DNA of 64,000 bases from Trichoplax adhaerens (lineage: Eukaryota > Placozoa > Uniplacotomia > Trichoplacea > Trichoplacidae): positions 3,243,454-3,307,453 of the forward strand of contig NW_002060946.1 of NCBI RefSeq assembly GCF_000150275.1, in the 5' to 3' direction. Both the position numbers and the translations under genes were made by a program. This document shows positions 1 to 15,600 of the stretch, piece after piece. The number at the start of each line of letters is the position of its first letter. Position 1 is the stretch's first letter. The notes beneath the pieces were generated by a model. The model did no database searches, was not told the DNA's origin, and saw only the letters and a program-made list of their open reading frames with translations.

Positions 1-3000
1 GCAGTGATACTGTATTTGGTGACGGGTTTAAGAGATTAAATCAAATTGTAGGCGAAATGCGTTTAAATCATAAAATAAAATTTTCCATTGCGTTCCATCA
101 TCTAACTGATGTTCGTAGATCTCGGCTGGAGAACTGTTTTTCATCTAATTTATTAAAACTAAACGATCAGGTGCTATCCCTTATTATCTGCTTATCAATA
201 CGAGCAGCATACAAAATGTACTTGAATTACAGATAACATCAGTAAGCAACTATGCATCCTAACATGGCGGTTCTATTACTTATAAAACACGTTCCTACTG
301 GGTAGAGTACAGTTACAGAAGCTTATGCTTTCCTATTATATGGAGGGATTAGATGAAAATTTCCATTTTTCGCTTCAACACCTCACTCAAGCTCCGCGAT
401 TTCTACTTTTGAATGGCACGCTCTAAAATCTAAAGAATATTGAATATACAGTAGGCTGACTTCTCCACAATCTGCATTTCATAATTAACATAATAAATGC
501 ATTTGTAATGCAAAGTGTATTAACAAAAATTAAAATTTCTCATTACTAGAAATGACCCCTGATCGATCATTAAATTGTATTAGAAGATTCTCAGTCTGAA
601 CCTAAGTGAATATATTTTATTATTTGAGATAGATGAGGTACGCATTTGCCTTCCTATGTCTCTACCTCTGGCGAATATCATATAATGCTCTGTACGTTTA
701 GTTACTTCGTAATTACAATTACAGAGGTTCGACATAAATGTAATATAATACCATCTATAATTTTAAGGCAAGCCCTGAACAAAATTAAATTACAATTTAA
801 TTACTTGGAGCTATAATAAAAGAATTAGCTCACATTCGAGCATTCCATTGGGTAATCCTTTTATTACAATAGCACAAATGCAAATTTGATCTCTGGGTAA
901 ACATCCATTCTTCGCTCCAGCAACAGACGTTATCCTATTAATGACCTTCAAGAAATCATAATAATTATAATTACATTATAAAATTGAAAGGAAGTTTTTG
1001 AGTAGCTGCTTTGTAAATGGATCAAATTTAATGTGCAGCACTTGCATGAACAGATAAGTCAGACTTAAAGCGATTATCAAGTAAAAATTACGATCAAGTT
1101 AAGCAGGCGTATTGGCCATAGCATTATGATCACTGACTTGCTGCCGAAGTGTCTTGCTAAATCACTTTGTATATAAATGACTTAAAACTAATGTAGGTGA
1201 TATACTGTAGGTAAAGAAAAATGAGAAGAATGATATGTGTGATCTTTGAGACCTCTATTACGAATATTATATAATTAATAGGTGATTAATATTTATGAAA
1301 AAAACGTTATCACAAGTATGAAAATGGCATTGCATCATTTCTATCTACCACTAATCAAAGATAAAGTGCTATTAGACAGTAGAAAAATATGGATGGAGTA
1401 GTTAATCATTATGATATTATTTCCGTTTGCATCTATACCAACAAAGATTTGGTGTCAATTGATAACGGAAAATGAGAAAGTCATCGTAAAATAGTTTGAC
1501 ATTATCATACGATTACCGTTAAAATCTATAACAACATAGATCTAATGCGATAGGCAACGGAAAATGAGAAAAATAAATGGAATAATTGGGCATTAGCAAA
1601 TCGTTTCTATTGATATCTGTATACGCTAATAATCAATGATACAGTACTATTAGAAACTGGAGAAGTGCAGATGGCGAGTCGTTGAAATGACTAGCGTGAT
1701 CATTGAAAGATATTAACTCGAACACAATATTGCTGTAAGGGTATTAATGAGGCTAGCCAATGTACTAAATGCTACTATGTCATTGCATAAAATCTATTGC
1801 AGCACTCTACATCATCATTTTAATGATGGAATTGTGATGATACAGGAAAGAATATGTACAATATTAGTAATGGAAAATACAATGCCTCAGGCATTTTTTA
1901 TTAGAAGAGTTTATGCATTGCAATAAAATCAACCTCATGCTCTATCGCAAGCATTACCGTGTAAGAAGAGGAATATAATATTATTGAAGACCATGTTACA
2001 GCGCGATGCTGTTAGAATAATTGTTGCATAAATACCGTAGGAAATATGAAACGCGATTTGATACCCGCTAATCCTACGATATTATCCGCAAAATTTTGTG
2101 CAATTTACTCATACAAATCCCACTATGAAATAGAAACTACACATCGGCTACAAAACATATTGTAGAAAGCTATAGTTCACCTTTTGATACTGATCAATTG
2201 AAAATTATTATTAAACTGAAAATAAAAAATATAAAGGAGTGCCTGATTATCATGATAGCAAAGCAGAATTCGCTTCTCACATTTGTTAGTAAGGAATGAG
2301 AATAAATGAAGAACTTGGACAAATTTATCGGCATTTGAAAGTTATAATTTTGCTAAAATATTCAATATCATTAACTCTACCGGAACATAGCTTAGCATTC
2401 TATTTATTAATAAAATATCAATCAACGCAGTTATCCCAGGCAACTTATAGAATTGTAGCTAAAATCGACATTCATGGTAGTAGAAACTAGCTAGACCTAT
2501 TTTTTGTCCTTCACTTTATAATCTCTCTCTCGATTCACTAGCTTATACAGTGGATAGAACGAGTTAATGCAAGGTAATTTGATTTGAACATTGAAAATGG
2601 AAGAAATAGCTCTAAATTCCGTTTTTTATCCTACATGCTACAATTACATTTTTGTACTATCAGCAATGTTATGTATGATAGTTTGACTCATATACTCAGG
2701 AGCCATTGCTCTGATAGACTAGCGAAATCAGATATACAAAACTTGTTTACGACATCAATGTCATTAAAGCTGAAAAAATAAACTAAAAATTCATCCCGAT
2801 AAATTCAACAGACAAATAGACTATCATAACAGCCTAGAAAAATGAACAGACTGTCAATATTGAAACAGTTAAATATTGCTATTGGTCGCCATACCAGAAT
2901 AAATTCTATATTGATACATGTAGTGTCATTTTAAGCAATTAAAATTGAGATTAATCAATATTCGTTGCCCTATCCTTCTCAACTCTAATTACTTGCTAAT

Positions 3001-3683
3001 CGGCCATTTTAACGATTACTTTACCCAGTCTAGCCTATACCTCAAGTCCAAAATCTCTATACTACTTACTCTATTGCATGATGAGATCATTTTAAAGCAA
3101 TGGCTTCTAACGTTCATTGATCAACGATCCCTGTCCTATGCATAGTGTGAGCATGGAATGCAGCTTATCGATACTTTTCCTAGTTTCTAGTTTATTGATA
3201 GAGTCATCAATTGCTTCTACTACCAGACTTTTATTATTGATCAATATCTAATAAATATGCATGGATTGAAAGTATTTATAGCCAGTATCATTGATGAAAA
3301 GAAGCATCATTGTTTGGCATAATAATAACTACTGACTCGATATGACCTAAAGAAAAATACTTTATTTCCAGTTAATGTCAATAGCTTTGAATGCAAGATA
3401 TAACTTGTATTATTATTAATACAACCAATCAAATAGCATGCCTAGATCCTCTAGCTGGACGCTGTTTTTGTCATTTATTCTCGTTAATATAGAAACGCCC
3501 TATTCTAGATAATTAATTAGTAAGGTAGTGTGGTTTACAATTCATCACCATCACCATTAAACCACAATTTCAGCCGTAAAAAACAACTTGACTGTAGATT
3601 ATCGAATATCAACAGTTTTACATCTATAATTGCAGTGCATATTTATTCTTTATCCATTGCATTCAAGGAATCTTGCTCCAATT
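1..3683. other. Upstream intergenic region, no gene recognised
   Basis: AT-rich sequence with only short open frames (longest about 80 codons) that resemble no family I know and lack convincing splice partners. Around 1440-1600 a short phrase of the form ggaaaatgagaaa recurs roughly 100 bases apart, suggesting a decayed tandem repeat. The promoter and 5' untranslated region of the CARMIL gene should lie near the right edge, but I cannot place them. Confidence 0.5.
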
Positions 3684-6600
3684 ATGGCAGCCGAACAATC
3701 ACAACAAGGTACGGAAATAGTCATTTAACACCTTGTAAATTAGCCGCAAAAAAACACACACTCCTATTCGTTTAACCTTGAAAATAAGTTAGTATTGATT
3801 GCTAATTCTACACAGTCGACAATCCGATATTTTTTCCTTTTCATAGACAACATGTTATAAGCAGCCTAATTCTAATAGGTATAAGCTAACTTAGAACCAT
3901 TTACATGAATCGTTGTTTTCCTATCTTCAGGTACAATGTCCGTGGGAAAATTGGAAAACATTGGTTACCACCTGGTTGTGCAAGTAGTGGCCAAAGGAGA
4001 TAAAATTGAAAATAGGATTTTGGTAAATACACTACCGATTAATGCAAGATTGTTGGCTTGAACTGTCCTACCTTGTCTGCAACTAGCGTTTTAAAATATA
4101 GAAAAAGATAGCGTAGAAATTTTATTTATAATGATAGATTTCATTATATTAGAAGTCCTTTTCCCCTCTATACATTATAGCTCTTGCTATATGGTAGCTC
4201 TCCAAATGATTGTCAAGTTATAATACTACCGCATAGAATATAGCTTCTAAATTTTTAACTCGCTCTTTTTATAAATGTGCGTGCATCTTTATAATTTATT
4301 AATACAAACCCGTAGCGGCTTCAAAGAATTAGGAGTAAGCTTTAGTGTACGTCAATTATGATGATATTACTTATAATTATATTTAGTTAGGAATGCCGTT
4401 TTGATGCATTTTTCAATCATGTATACCGATGCAATGTAGGATGTTATTTTTTCTCTTTCGTCTTAGCTAGTGAATGTAGTTCCTAAAGCATAAACATTGC
4501 ATTGAAACATGAACGAATCAAATAGAGCACAAACCTTCTTTCCACGAAGTAGAAGGCTACAGCAATAGCGCTCAATGCTGACGAGTATTAGTAAATAGAA
4601 TCACCACAAGTTCTTTTACTTCCTTCTTCCGCTATAATTTTTTTCCGAATAGAACTTTGTAGTGAGTTAACAACTGATTACTTTAAACACTAGGCCAAAA
4701 CACATACCAAGATAATCTTAAGACATTCTATTTTCCACCCCTCTCAGCTACTCATTTTTTAGTAAACTATCATCGTATCAACACAGCGATGAATAGTATA
4801 GGGCCCACAGGTTGTTTTGCTTTCCACTCCGTAGAAAAGCTGTTGTTGCTTCCAGAAACTAGGAGTCAAGTTTACCTTTAATATTTTTAAAATCTCAAAC
4901 ACATTTGTACATAGAATTGCTATGCTTTAGTTAATATCAGCTACCAAATAATGCCTCTATCCTTCGTGACTGTAAAATACCATCATAAAAAAGCAAAGCT
5001 GTAACTTTTGTCAATCTATATTTATCCATGTATGCTATAACACCTTTTAAGAAGCTTCTTTACCGTAATAGCGTAAATTACTTCCTATAGTGACGTTATT
5101 AAAATTATCGGATTGTTATCATAATTTTATAACTGATTGATAGGATACATAGCAGATACATTTTCATCACTTTATTTGGTCTTTCCTATCGTAATGCTCG
5201 TATTTTTTTAAGGAATCAGAATATAGGAGAGTCTATTATCGACTTAATCATCAACATTATAATCCCAGTAGCCAGGATTGATATTGGCTTGCAGAATATA
5301 GACAATGAATTTATGACCTTGACATTAGCACAAAATTATTTGCTTGATCTTTATAATCCCAGTAGATGCATTTATTATTAATTATAATAATTGTTAGACT
5401 AATTATAGAATCAAAGTAATATTGCTAACTGTTACCTACTGATATTATAGGCTCTTGCTCCTTACCGATTTTATTTACTAGCAACAGTCAAGGATCATCT
5501 GAAGGTATTTAACCAGTTTCACAGAATAATTATGCAAGCAACTGCCATTATTTTATCTGCAATCAAGGAATTTCTAATTTATGACAATCCTAAACTAGCC
5601 TACAGTACGGAAAAGATTCCAATTAAGTAATTTCTCAATTGGTAGTCCTTATCCCTTTCATGTCAATCTGATAGATAACAGTTGTTGCAATTGCTATTTC
5701 CTTCAAATTTTTTTCACTCTATATGTTGTAACTTGATGTCACGATCTACACTTACGATAATAATATAAGATTTTATTTTGGGAGAATCCATGTCTGTCGA
5801 TTAAGATTCATCTATATCGTTCTTGATAATTTGACGGAGAATTCAATCAATGACTAGCTTTACGTATTCTTTGATGATTGCTGGCAAAAATGTTGCTCAT
5901 GCTATGTCTGCCATCAATAGCAGTTGGTAAAACTCATGAAAAGATTCGAGTCAATGTAGCACTACAGATTTTAATAACGACTATTGCTACCGTAAAACTC
6001 GACCGGATGCTGTAGATTAAGACTGAGTTTAGTCATCATAATTGTAAGTATTTATTCAATCTCTTATAAATTAAACAAATGATGATTAACGTGCTACAGC
6101 AATAATTGCATAGTCAAACTAGGGCAACATGATTCCATAACATTTGTTTATTCGTCATCTGAAGGTAATACAGAGGAAAGCTCAGTTTGCGTCCATCATT
6201 TTTCATCAATATATTCGTAACTCTTAATTTCAAGAATTACTTATAATCACTCATAGGAAATTAATTAACAGCAACTTCATAGATTTAATGAGATTAATGC
6301 AATAATGAACATCCTGTTATAGGTTTCTACTATACCATACGATAACTAGTCGTAAAATCTCAGCTTAAAAGTCAAAATGAGGTCATTGCTCCAAGGATGT
6401 AAATGTTTTAAGGAATTCTTACTGTAACTCTTCACGATATCAAACAGTAATTGCTGTAAAATCTCATTAAAAATGTCACAATGTGTTGATTGATTCAAGA
6501 GCGGTAAAACCTTGAGAAATATCCTATCATCTTTTTACTATTCCTAAACCACTCCTAACAAGTTCACCAAGACAGTGATTAATAGATCAATTAAATCAAC

Positions 6601-9600
6601 GAAGCTTCCAAAAGCATTCTGTTACAAGTTTTTACTATATAATTATTTCCCTCAAATGCTACAAAGCAACAACTATCGATTTAATAATATCAAAACTTTA
6701 AGGAATATCTTGTAATAAGATTTTACTAATTATAATTACGAGTAAACTGCCAGCTAACTAAATTGTAAACGAGTTATTAAACTCAGTAAACTTAATTAAT
6801 GAATCAGTTAAATCGACGGCAATAACGATTTAATTTTACAGAATCAAAAATGTTTTCTGGAGACACTTTTTAAAATAATCCCTTGACCATTGTTTTGAGT
6901 ATAATTTGCATTAAAGGTGGCTAACTTTTGATTCATTTCAGACCGAAACTAACTTTCACTTCTTGGAATTAACTTCAGTAGTTGGAAAGTCTAATGCGGT
7001 AAGTCTATGATGATTTCTTTATTTTCAATATTGATCGTCACGGATATCTGTTCTTTAATTGAGTTGATAAGAACATAAATTTTGATGATAGTTCCCCCAT
7101 GTATTTATTCTAGCATGCTGCAGGTTACTTTTTCAATAACATCTAAATCTTTTTTCCAATATTACAGGTGAATTATGAACCCCAGCTAATTTGTAGTTAT
7201 GGTAACAAATCCGTGGAGATCCACTTCAAGAAAACTTCCGATTTAGAAGATGTCGTACGACATATTGTTCTGTCATTGCAGACAACATTTGCGGAAACTG
7301 ATATCACGTAAAACTACAAGATTGGCTATAAATTCATTTTAAAAATTTCATTTTATTCAAATCTTTTCGTTGCTAATGACTTTGGCAAAATAAATTTACT
7401 TCGCAACTCATGTTTCTGTTTCGCTTTGGTTTATAACTGCAGGAAAATTATCAATTTGCAATTGGAAGATGAAAGTAGTATGAAGAAGATAGTCGATGCT
7501 GCTGAACAAGCTAAAGCCCTTCAAGATGAACCTGAACCATGCGGTTAGCACTTCTACATTATGACCTATTATAACTCAAACGCAAATTGCAAATCTAATA
7601 TAACATTTAGCAGCCACGATGTATTTTCTCTTACTACCCTAAATTACTTCAACCTTAGGCGGTTACTCGCGGATGTACATGTGCTTATCAAGTTATTACC
7701 ATACAGCCTATCGTGAAGAAGTTGCCTGGGTAGGTGGAAATGATATTTTAGCTAGTCATATGGGCAAGTAGAAGCCTAAAGATGAGGAAAACTTAAGTCA
7801 TTAGAATGCCCTTCATTCTTCCGACTTTATGTTCTTGTTCTTCGCAAAAATTACAATGCATATTGTAACTGCTATCACGCCGGTTTGTTGTAGGATATCG
7901 ACACAATTTACATGGCGCAAAATAGTAAAGAACTCAATTTAAATGATTTCGATCATTTGGACCCTAAGTAAGAAAAATCCTAGTATTTCTTTACGGCAAT
8001 TAATTTATTTACTTGTAGAATGTTGTTTGCTACGGGCTCTAATACCTTAATCTCCACAGAATATTTGCAGCAATTATTGCCGCGCTAGAACACAATAAAT
8101 GGTTCAATAAACTCTACATCTCCAAGGCAAAACTGGTAATTCTATTCAGTCATTGACGATAGATCTCATGTTTTCATTTATACTTATGAATCACTACTGC
8201 TATTAAATTATGGAACAGCTGTAGCTAGATAGATTACTTGCCGGTCGTATCATCTTTGTTAAGCTTAGTAGCTTTGCAATACATTTCGGAGGGATAATTC
8301 AAGATTATTTCATCATCTTTCGTTTTAAAGTAGAGGCGCATCAGTAGATTATCATGCCACTAGTAGTATCTCTTATCAAATAGCTTAGCTACGTATTGCA
8401 TTTTGAAATAGTAAATAAGATTATGTGGTCTTCTAGCTTATAATAGAAAGACATAAGTAGATTAACTCATTTTCCGTTTTAGAATAGAGGTGATTCGATA
8501 GATTATTCCGTATGTCAGTAGTTTATTCCCTAACCAAATAGCTCAGCTACGTGTTGCATTTTCGAATAATAAACAAGGTTATGTTGTCTTCTAACTTAGA
8601 ATAGACAGATTGTTATAAAAGTAGTATAGTATAGGTCCTTGCCCAATAACAGTTTAACATGTACTATAGAGAGGAAAAACAAGATTATTTTATCTTTTGA
8701 GAGTATTTTAATATGGAAATGTAAAGGTAGATTATTATACCTGCAGTATTATCCTTCCTAAGCATGGTAGCTTAGCTATATGTATTTTGATGGGATAAAC
8801 AAGATTATTTTTAACTTCTACTTGTATTTTAAAATAGAGATGCATGGGTAGATCATTACCATAGTAGCATCATCCTAATCAAATAGCTTAGTTATACACT
8901 TAACAGAGATGAACAGGAGGGTTTTACCTTCTATTTTAGAACGGAGATGCCTTTGATGCTATCGTTAAGGTCTTTAAAACTTCCAGCGTTATAACCGAAT
9001 GCCAAATAGTTGGTGTTCATCCGGCAGGGTAATTCGAAAATAGAAATTTTGTTTCTCTGCAACAAAGCTGCAAAATAATATCCAATTCCGATTGTTATAG
9101 TGTTATCCAGTCCGCTATCCAAACTGCGGTCAATTTTTCGTTTAAAGATTTCGGCGCTAACTTTGGTCAAGCCTTGGCCACTAATAAACATTTGGCGTTA
9201 ACAAAACTTGACCTGTCAGGAAATAACTTGGAAGATAAAGGTGCTCATCTATCCTAGGGTTAAATGATTCTAATACGGCGAATAAATTTTAAATTACTTT
9301 AGTATTATTTTCAAGCTATTCCTTCCATACTGATTTCTAATTGTCATCTCTCAAGGTATAATTTCTATCGCAAGCGCTTTGGCTGCCTCTAACATCAACC
9401 TGCAGACCCTAAATCTATCCAAAACGGGCATGACATCTAAAGGTAGAATATATCTTCCATAAATTCTTTCTATAGATAGATACTTAAAAGAGAAATCGTA
9501 CTGTTTCCATAACCCACAGTTCTTCAAGATTATAAACGATTGCTATTTACTATCTAGGTGCTTCAGCTATTGGCTCTGCAATCAAAAGTAACCATCAAAT

Positions 9601-12600
9601 TCAGACATCATTAACAACGTAAGGAATACTACCCTATCAACTATTATCTTTAGCCTCGAGATCTCATTAAAATGAAAATAGCAATTAATCACCTCCTTTT
9701 CATTTTAACTAGGCTCAATATGTCCGAAAATTCACTCAAGGGCGATAATATGGTAAGATAACATCCATTCTCTTCTCCTCTACTGCTGTTCATAATTCTC
9801 TTTCTATTTACCATCAAATTGACTTTTCTTCCTTCGTCCATTTTACGTAGTCTTGGAGTGATTTTCTGTCAAATCCTCATAACATTTCTCATCTTGATTT
9901 ATCCAACTCGGATTGCCAGCTGGGCATGGTAATATATGTGCATGCTAGTATAATTATTGCAAATGGAAGTCATTCTTTTAGCTTCAACACTCTAGAGGAA
10001 TCAAATGTTAATCATCTATTTCCTATTAGCTCTTTACAGCTCTTATCGTTGGGTGTGCGGATATTATGGAAGAAATTAACTTCTCTGGCAATTACTTTGT
10101 TAGCAAGTAAGTTATGGCCAACTGATTGTATAGGATTTCCTCAAAGAAATTAATTAAGGCATAGGCAAGAGTCTTTCAGCGTTTTTAATTAATATCTTCT
10201 AAAAGTTTCTGTTTTATTTGATGATACTATCGATAGGAAAGCCAAAGATTATGTTATTCCAACAACGATTGAGGCAGTAAGTATCTGTATCTATTAATAT
10301 TATTAGTAGGTCTGAAGTGGTCGGAAATGATAGCTAGGACTATAGTTTTGATATTAAAGAAATCTTAATTACTTTTGTATATACATGCTAAAAAATTGAT
10401 AGACTCTTTATGCAATAATCTACATGGCTTGATTGTAAACTAATTCTAGAGCTTATTACCTACGAGCACTAATTCATCCTATCTTACTATACGCATATCT
10501 TAGTATTTCAAAGCTGCAACTTCATTAAAGAAAATTGATCTTTCCAATTCGAAAATGCCTGTCGAAGCTTTGAGGTAATAGCAGATTCATTCTATCATTG
10601 CGATCTCTAATTCAACGGCCATCCTATCCATACAGTACATATGATGTATTCCTGCAGAATGATTTTCAATGAGCCGAAGCATCCATGTAATGCCATATTG
10701 GCAAGCCAAGTGTTGTTAAAAAATATTTACTTTAACAGTAAATTTAGTACCTGCTCAATATCAATTCTATTCTATAATCTGTCAGCTCTAACTGGCTAAA
10801 ATGTTAAAATTTATAACCAGTTCGATATTATCATTACCCCTCTTAGCTCCGTTTAATGCAGTATTGCCATGATAACCCTTGCTAGATCAGTTTCTTTACA
10901 ACATCCATATATTGCCTGCTTTATATATATAACATATATACTGATTCTTGCTGGCAGGAATACCAAATTTTTTAACCAATTTGACAGCATAAATCAATAT
11001 ACCATATGTTAATCTTAGTTCAAAATCATTGATGCCGATGAAATGAATTTATAACTGACTTTCTCGTATTAATTTCAATATAACAGTATGATTGTGAAAG
11101 GCTTGCTCGATAATGTCCATATCAAAGACGTCGAATTGAATCTGAGTGGTAATGAGGTTAGAAAGCATTTATGCTAGGAGAGGTCTTGAAAATGCAAAAC
11201 TCTATTTTTGTTTTCCTAATTTATCGCTCATTTCCCATAAACAGCTCAAGTCGGCCGGCGCCAAAGTCTTAATAAGCAGGATTTCAGCGTTGTCATCGGT
11301 TACCAACCTGGATATTAGTGATAATGGTAATATAGTTGACTAAATCTATTTTAAATTGGCTATTTTGGCTGTGTACTTAAAGTAAATTCAGTGTAAAACA
11401 TTTTGTATCTACTTTAAACTGTTAGGCTTTGAAAGTGATTTAGTAGAAATTATGGATGCATTAACTGAGATTAAAGGGTTAAAGCACTTGGCTGTAGGTC
11501 AAAATTTCAGCCGTTCCAACAAGTTAGTCTGTTTAATTTAAATTTAGATGGAAATCAATTTCTGCCGTACTTATTTCTCCGGACAAAATCCTAATAGTCT
11601 TTTCTTCAATGCTATAGGAATTTGCATGAAATTCTAGATTCAATAGGAAGATTAGTCAACTCTGAAGAATTGGTTAGTATTTAATTGCAAAGCAAAATTT
11701 AACCTTGAAAATGATGACGATGATGGCAACTGTAAGAATGTTATTCGTAAAGTGTTATACAATTTTTCTATCATCCTTAGCAACTTACACATTTATCCTT
11801 GGCTGGTTCCAAGCTTAAACATGATATTGCCGTTTTACTTGATGCACTGGGGATGAATAAGACATTACGCAGCTTGGATATATCGTAAGTATATATTTGA
11901 AGGTTTAAATTACTTTCACGATCTACTAAAAACAAGAAACGATTACTTTACGGAAGATAAAATTTATAAAAGAATTTCATTTGAATAATAATTCCCAATC
12001 AATGGCTACTATAAATAGTAACAATTTTACAGAATTTATGATGTAGTTAAGCCTATTTCTTTAACTAGAGATACTGTGCCGCAATCTTTCTAATCGATAT
12101 CGCTTTTTTTCAGTATCTAGTATCGCCTTTAATATACTGTAAAGTTTAGTCGTATATTGATCATGAAGGATGTCTACTTGCTCAGATATTAAAACAATTC
12201 TTTCTAGCCTGGTAGGACTATTTTAATTAAGGGTTTATTACAATCTGCCCATATAAATTTTAAAATATAAAAGTCTCATCTTATTTGTTTATCATATCAC
12301 GAATATTGTTTACTTTCGATATCAATGATAATGTTATTTATAATCCTTAAGAAAATAATCAAATGGCGTTTGTCATACAATATACTGATTGCCTATATGT
12401 AGTAGAAATTCCAGTCTTTCAGCTTTGATTGGATTGTTTTTTGTAAAGTTAATTTTATAATTAGGCTCAGAGTTTATACAATTAATACATGCAACCGTAG
12501 ATAAATAACCCATTACTAACAGTTTAAGCAAGTTCAAATATCAGACATTGAAAGCAAATCTTTCTCGTTTCGTTGAATAGTCCTTTGGTGAAAATCAATT

Positions 12601-15600
12601 ATTACTAGGCTCAGAGTTTAAAGTATAGAATCTTGTCATCAACATTTATCGGAAATTTTATTTACTGTAGATATTTTATGGCTATAACAAATCTTTAACA
12701 GAAATTATCTTACTTTCTATTTAAATTTATAATAGAGTATTTCATAATTTTACTTTTTAGCGGCAACGGCATGGGCAATAAAGGAGCAAAAATCTTAGCT
12801 AAGGTTCTTTTCTTAAATTCGACGCTAGAGTAAGTGTTGTAACATTATGAATTTCTTCTAAGTTGTACGAATACTCGTATACATAAAGAATAAACAAAAT
12901 TTGATGATGATTAACCAATTCTATCGACATATTTAAAAAATTAGAACCATTTTCTGGGACAAAAATAGTGTCTCTTCACATGGATTCCGAGATATTGCTA
13001 GAGCTCTACGAAGGTTATTTTTTATTTCAAAAGGATATATAATTAATTAGAATGGAGTAAAATGCAAAATAAGTATTGAAACAAAGATAGGAAATTTAAT
13101 AAATATTTTACGTTTACGCGAATGTTGTTTAATTCAGGTTATTTAATGCTCACAACTTTAAAATATTGTCGCAATTATTAAGCTAAAATTTATATTATCA
13201 CGACAGAGAATAAATTATTGGCATGTAAGGGTAAATGAGCATTTTGTCTATATACACATAAATCTATATTAGCAATTATGCGGTGAAATTTATGCCAATT
13301 CCAGTTCACGATGCCTCTGGAGTACTGAAAAGTTCAACAAATAGACATTTAAGAGAGGTTAGTTAATATTCAAAGTTGAAATCTGTTCAATTTCAGTAAT
13401 GGATTTATAATAGTCATTTCTTATAAACTTTATTGTCTACTTTTAATCATTCTTTAGATTCAAGAATTACTTAAGAGAAATAACACGGAAAATAATGCTT
13501 TTGCAGAAGCAACCTATCGACTTGAAGAAAGTATCATGAGTTATGCCATTTTTGATGTAAGTTTATTTCCTTTAAAATGCTGGTAATAATATGATCAATT
13601 GCTCCAGTGAGCAAAAAGGGCTACCCATAGCCAAGTTATTGTGTCTTAACGATCAATTTCACTCTATAAGTAAATTAGATTAATAAATATATTATTATTC
13701 TTGCTATTATTGAACTATAGAAACTTGATTCAGCAATTTACTCTCTAGAAGAAATAACAGTTAAAGCTAAAGCTGCAGGAGTAAAATATGACAGCATCAA
13801 AGTTGATAAATTAATACAAGCAACAAGAGATATCAAACAGGTTCATCTTTTTCTCCCTTCTCCTTACGAATAATATTATTGTTACTTGATTATTCATCCA
13901 GTGAATCAGTGAACAGCTTTTTTGCTGATCTCGTAGTAGCAATAGTTTTTAATCCATGGCTAATGCTGTCATTACTCTTACGTATAACATTTATCCTAGT
14001 GGTCAAATAAGTTGAGACTAGAATTTGAAGACAACGTCGATAAAGCTTTAAAAGATCGCTTAAAGGATGGAGTTGTTAAAGTTGCAGAAAGTTCAAAAAC
14101 TACATTAGAAGCTATTCTAAAGGTATTTATGCATGGATAGATGCTATCGTAGTTGAACTAATCTGTCTCATGAGTTCCACGTATGCATAAAGATAGGAAA
14201 CGGATCGTTTTTCTAGCTTTTAGCAGATTTTAAACTTTTTGTTTGATTGTACCAAGATTCTGCTGCTCCTTTTAAGTAATAGATGATTTATGTCCTGATA
14301 GGAGAGTTCAGAATCACTCGCTAACAAAGTTATCAAGCAATTGGCACCAGATTTCGACTTAAAGGTAAGGCTAATAAGATACTTTATACGTATCCACGTA
14401 AAATACATGATTTATGTTATAATTAGGGTAGACCTAAATTATTATATTATCTAATAAGTATCTATTTATTGCACTAAATATTGTAAAATAATCGACTTTT
14501 TAATCATTTATTTAAATATCTGATAATACTGAATTAAATCTTTATCCATCATTGGATAGATATTGATCTTTAATAAAAGGAAATGTTATGTATTTTCCTA
14601 GGATCAACAAGAAAAGTTGACTACTATTTGCCATGAAAAATCTAATATTGAGGAATTTCAGATTCAAGATCAGGTCTTAAATCACGTCATACACTATTCT
14701 AAATATGAAACCAGGTAATGTTCACTAGGTTTGAAATTTGCACAAGACAATTAGGAAGATGATGATGATCATCAGATTGTTTATTTGCGAAGCCATGAAA
14801 TAAATATCTTTTATTTATTAATCTTCTTTCCTGATTGTGTTTATGTCAAATTATTATAAACAGCAAGAGATCTCTGGATATCATGTCAGCAATTTCAGAT
14901 GTTGTAGTTGATGTTATTTTGGAGATTTATGCTAAAGAAATATCAACAATAGAAGAAGATATCAAGAAGGCCGCGAAAACTGAAACTTCTGAAAGAGAAT
15001 CTGGTGACATTGCTTTACTTACTCTTCCAGGAATTGCTGCGGTAATAAGAATTTATACAGTATAAAAATATTAAAATATTTGCAATAATTAGACCATTTG
15101 AGTATTAAATATACAGCTTAAATATCGCTTGTAAAAGGTTAGTATACATATAGTTTGTACTGATACGAAGGTATCCATTAACACTTGCAAAGCAAAGCTC
15201 TCATAATTATTTCATCTTGTTGGATTAATTAAATACCTTAAAATATGAATATGGACTTGCAAAGATTATAATTGAAGTTGATTTTACACTTGCTTGTATA
15301 CATACAGGATTACTCTTTAGCCTACATTCCATTCTATATCTATAGTATCGAGCACAAATATTGTCTACCGGTTATTAAACATTGGCGAGAACATGTCAAC
15401 TAATACTTGCAAAGTTATCATAGTTAATTAGTATCGCAGGATAAATAGACGTTTTAAAATACAATTATAACCTGCAAAAGATTATGAATGGCGTTAATTT
15501 GGCGTTTACTCGTAATTGTATATACAGAATTATTCTATAGCCTTGAATTCCATTTCTATATCTATAGTATCGAACGCGAACATTATCGGCTGCTAATCGC

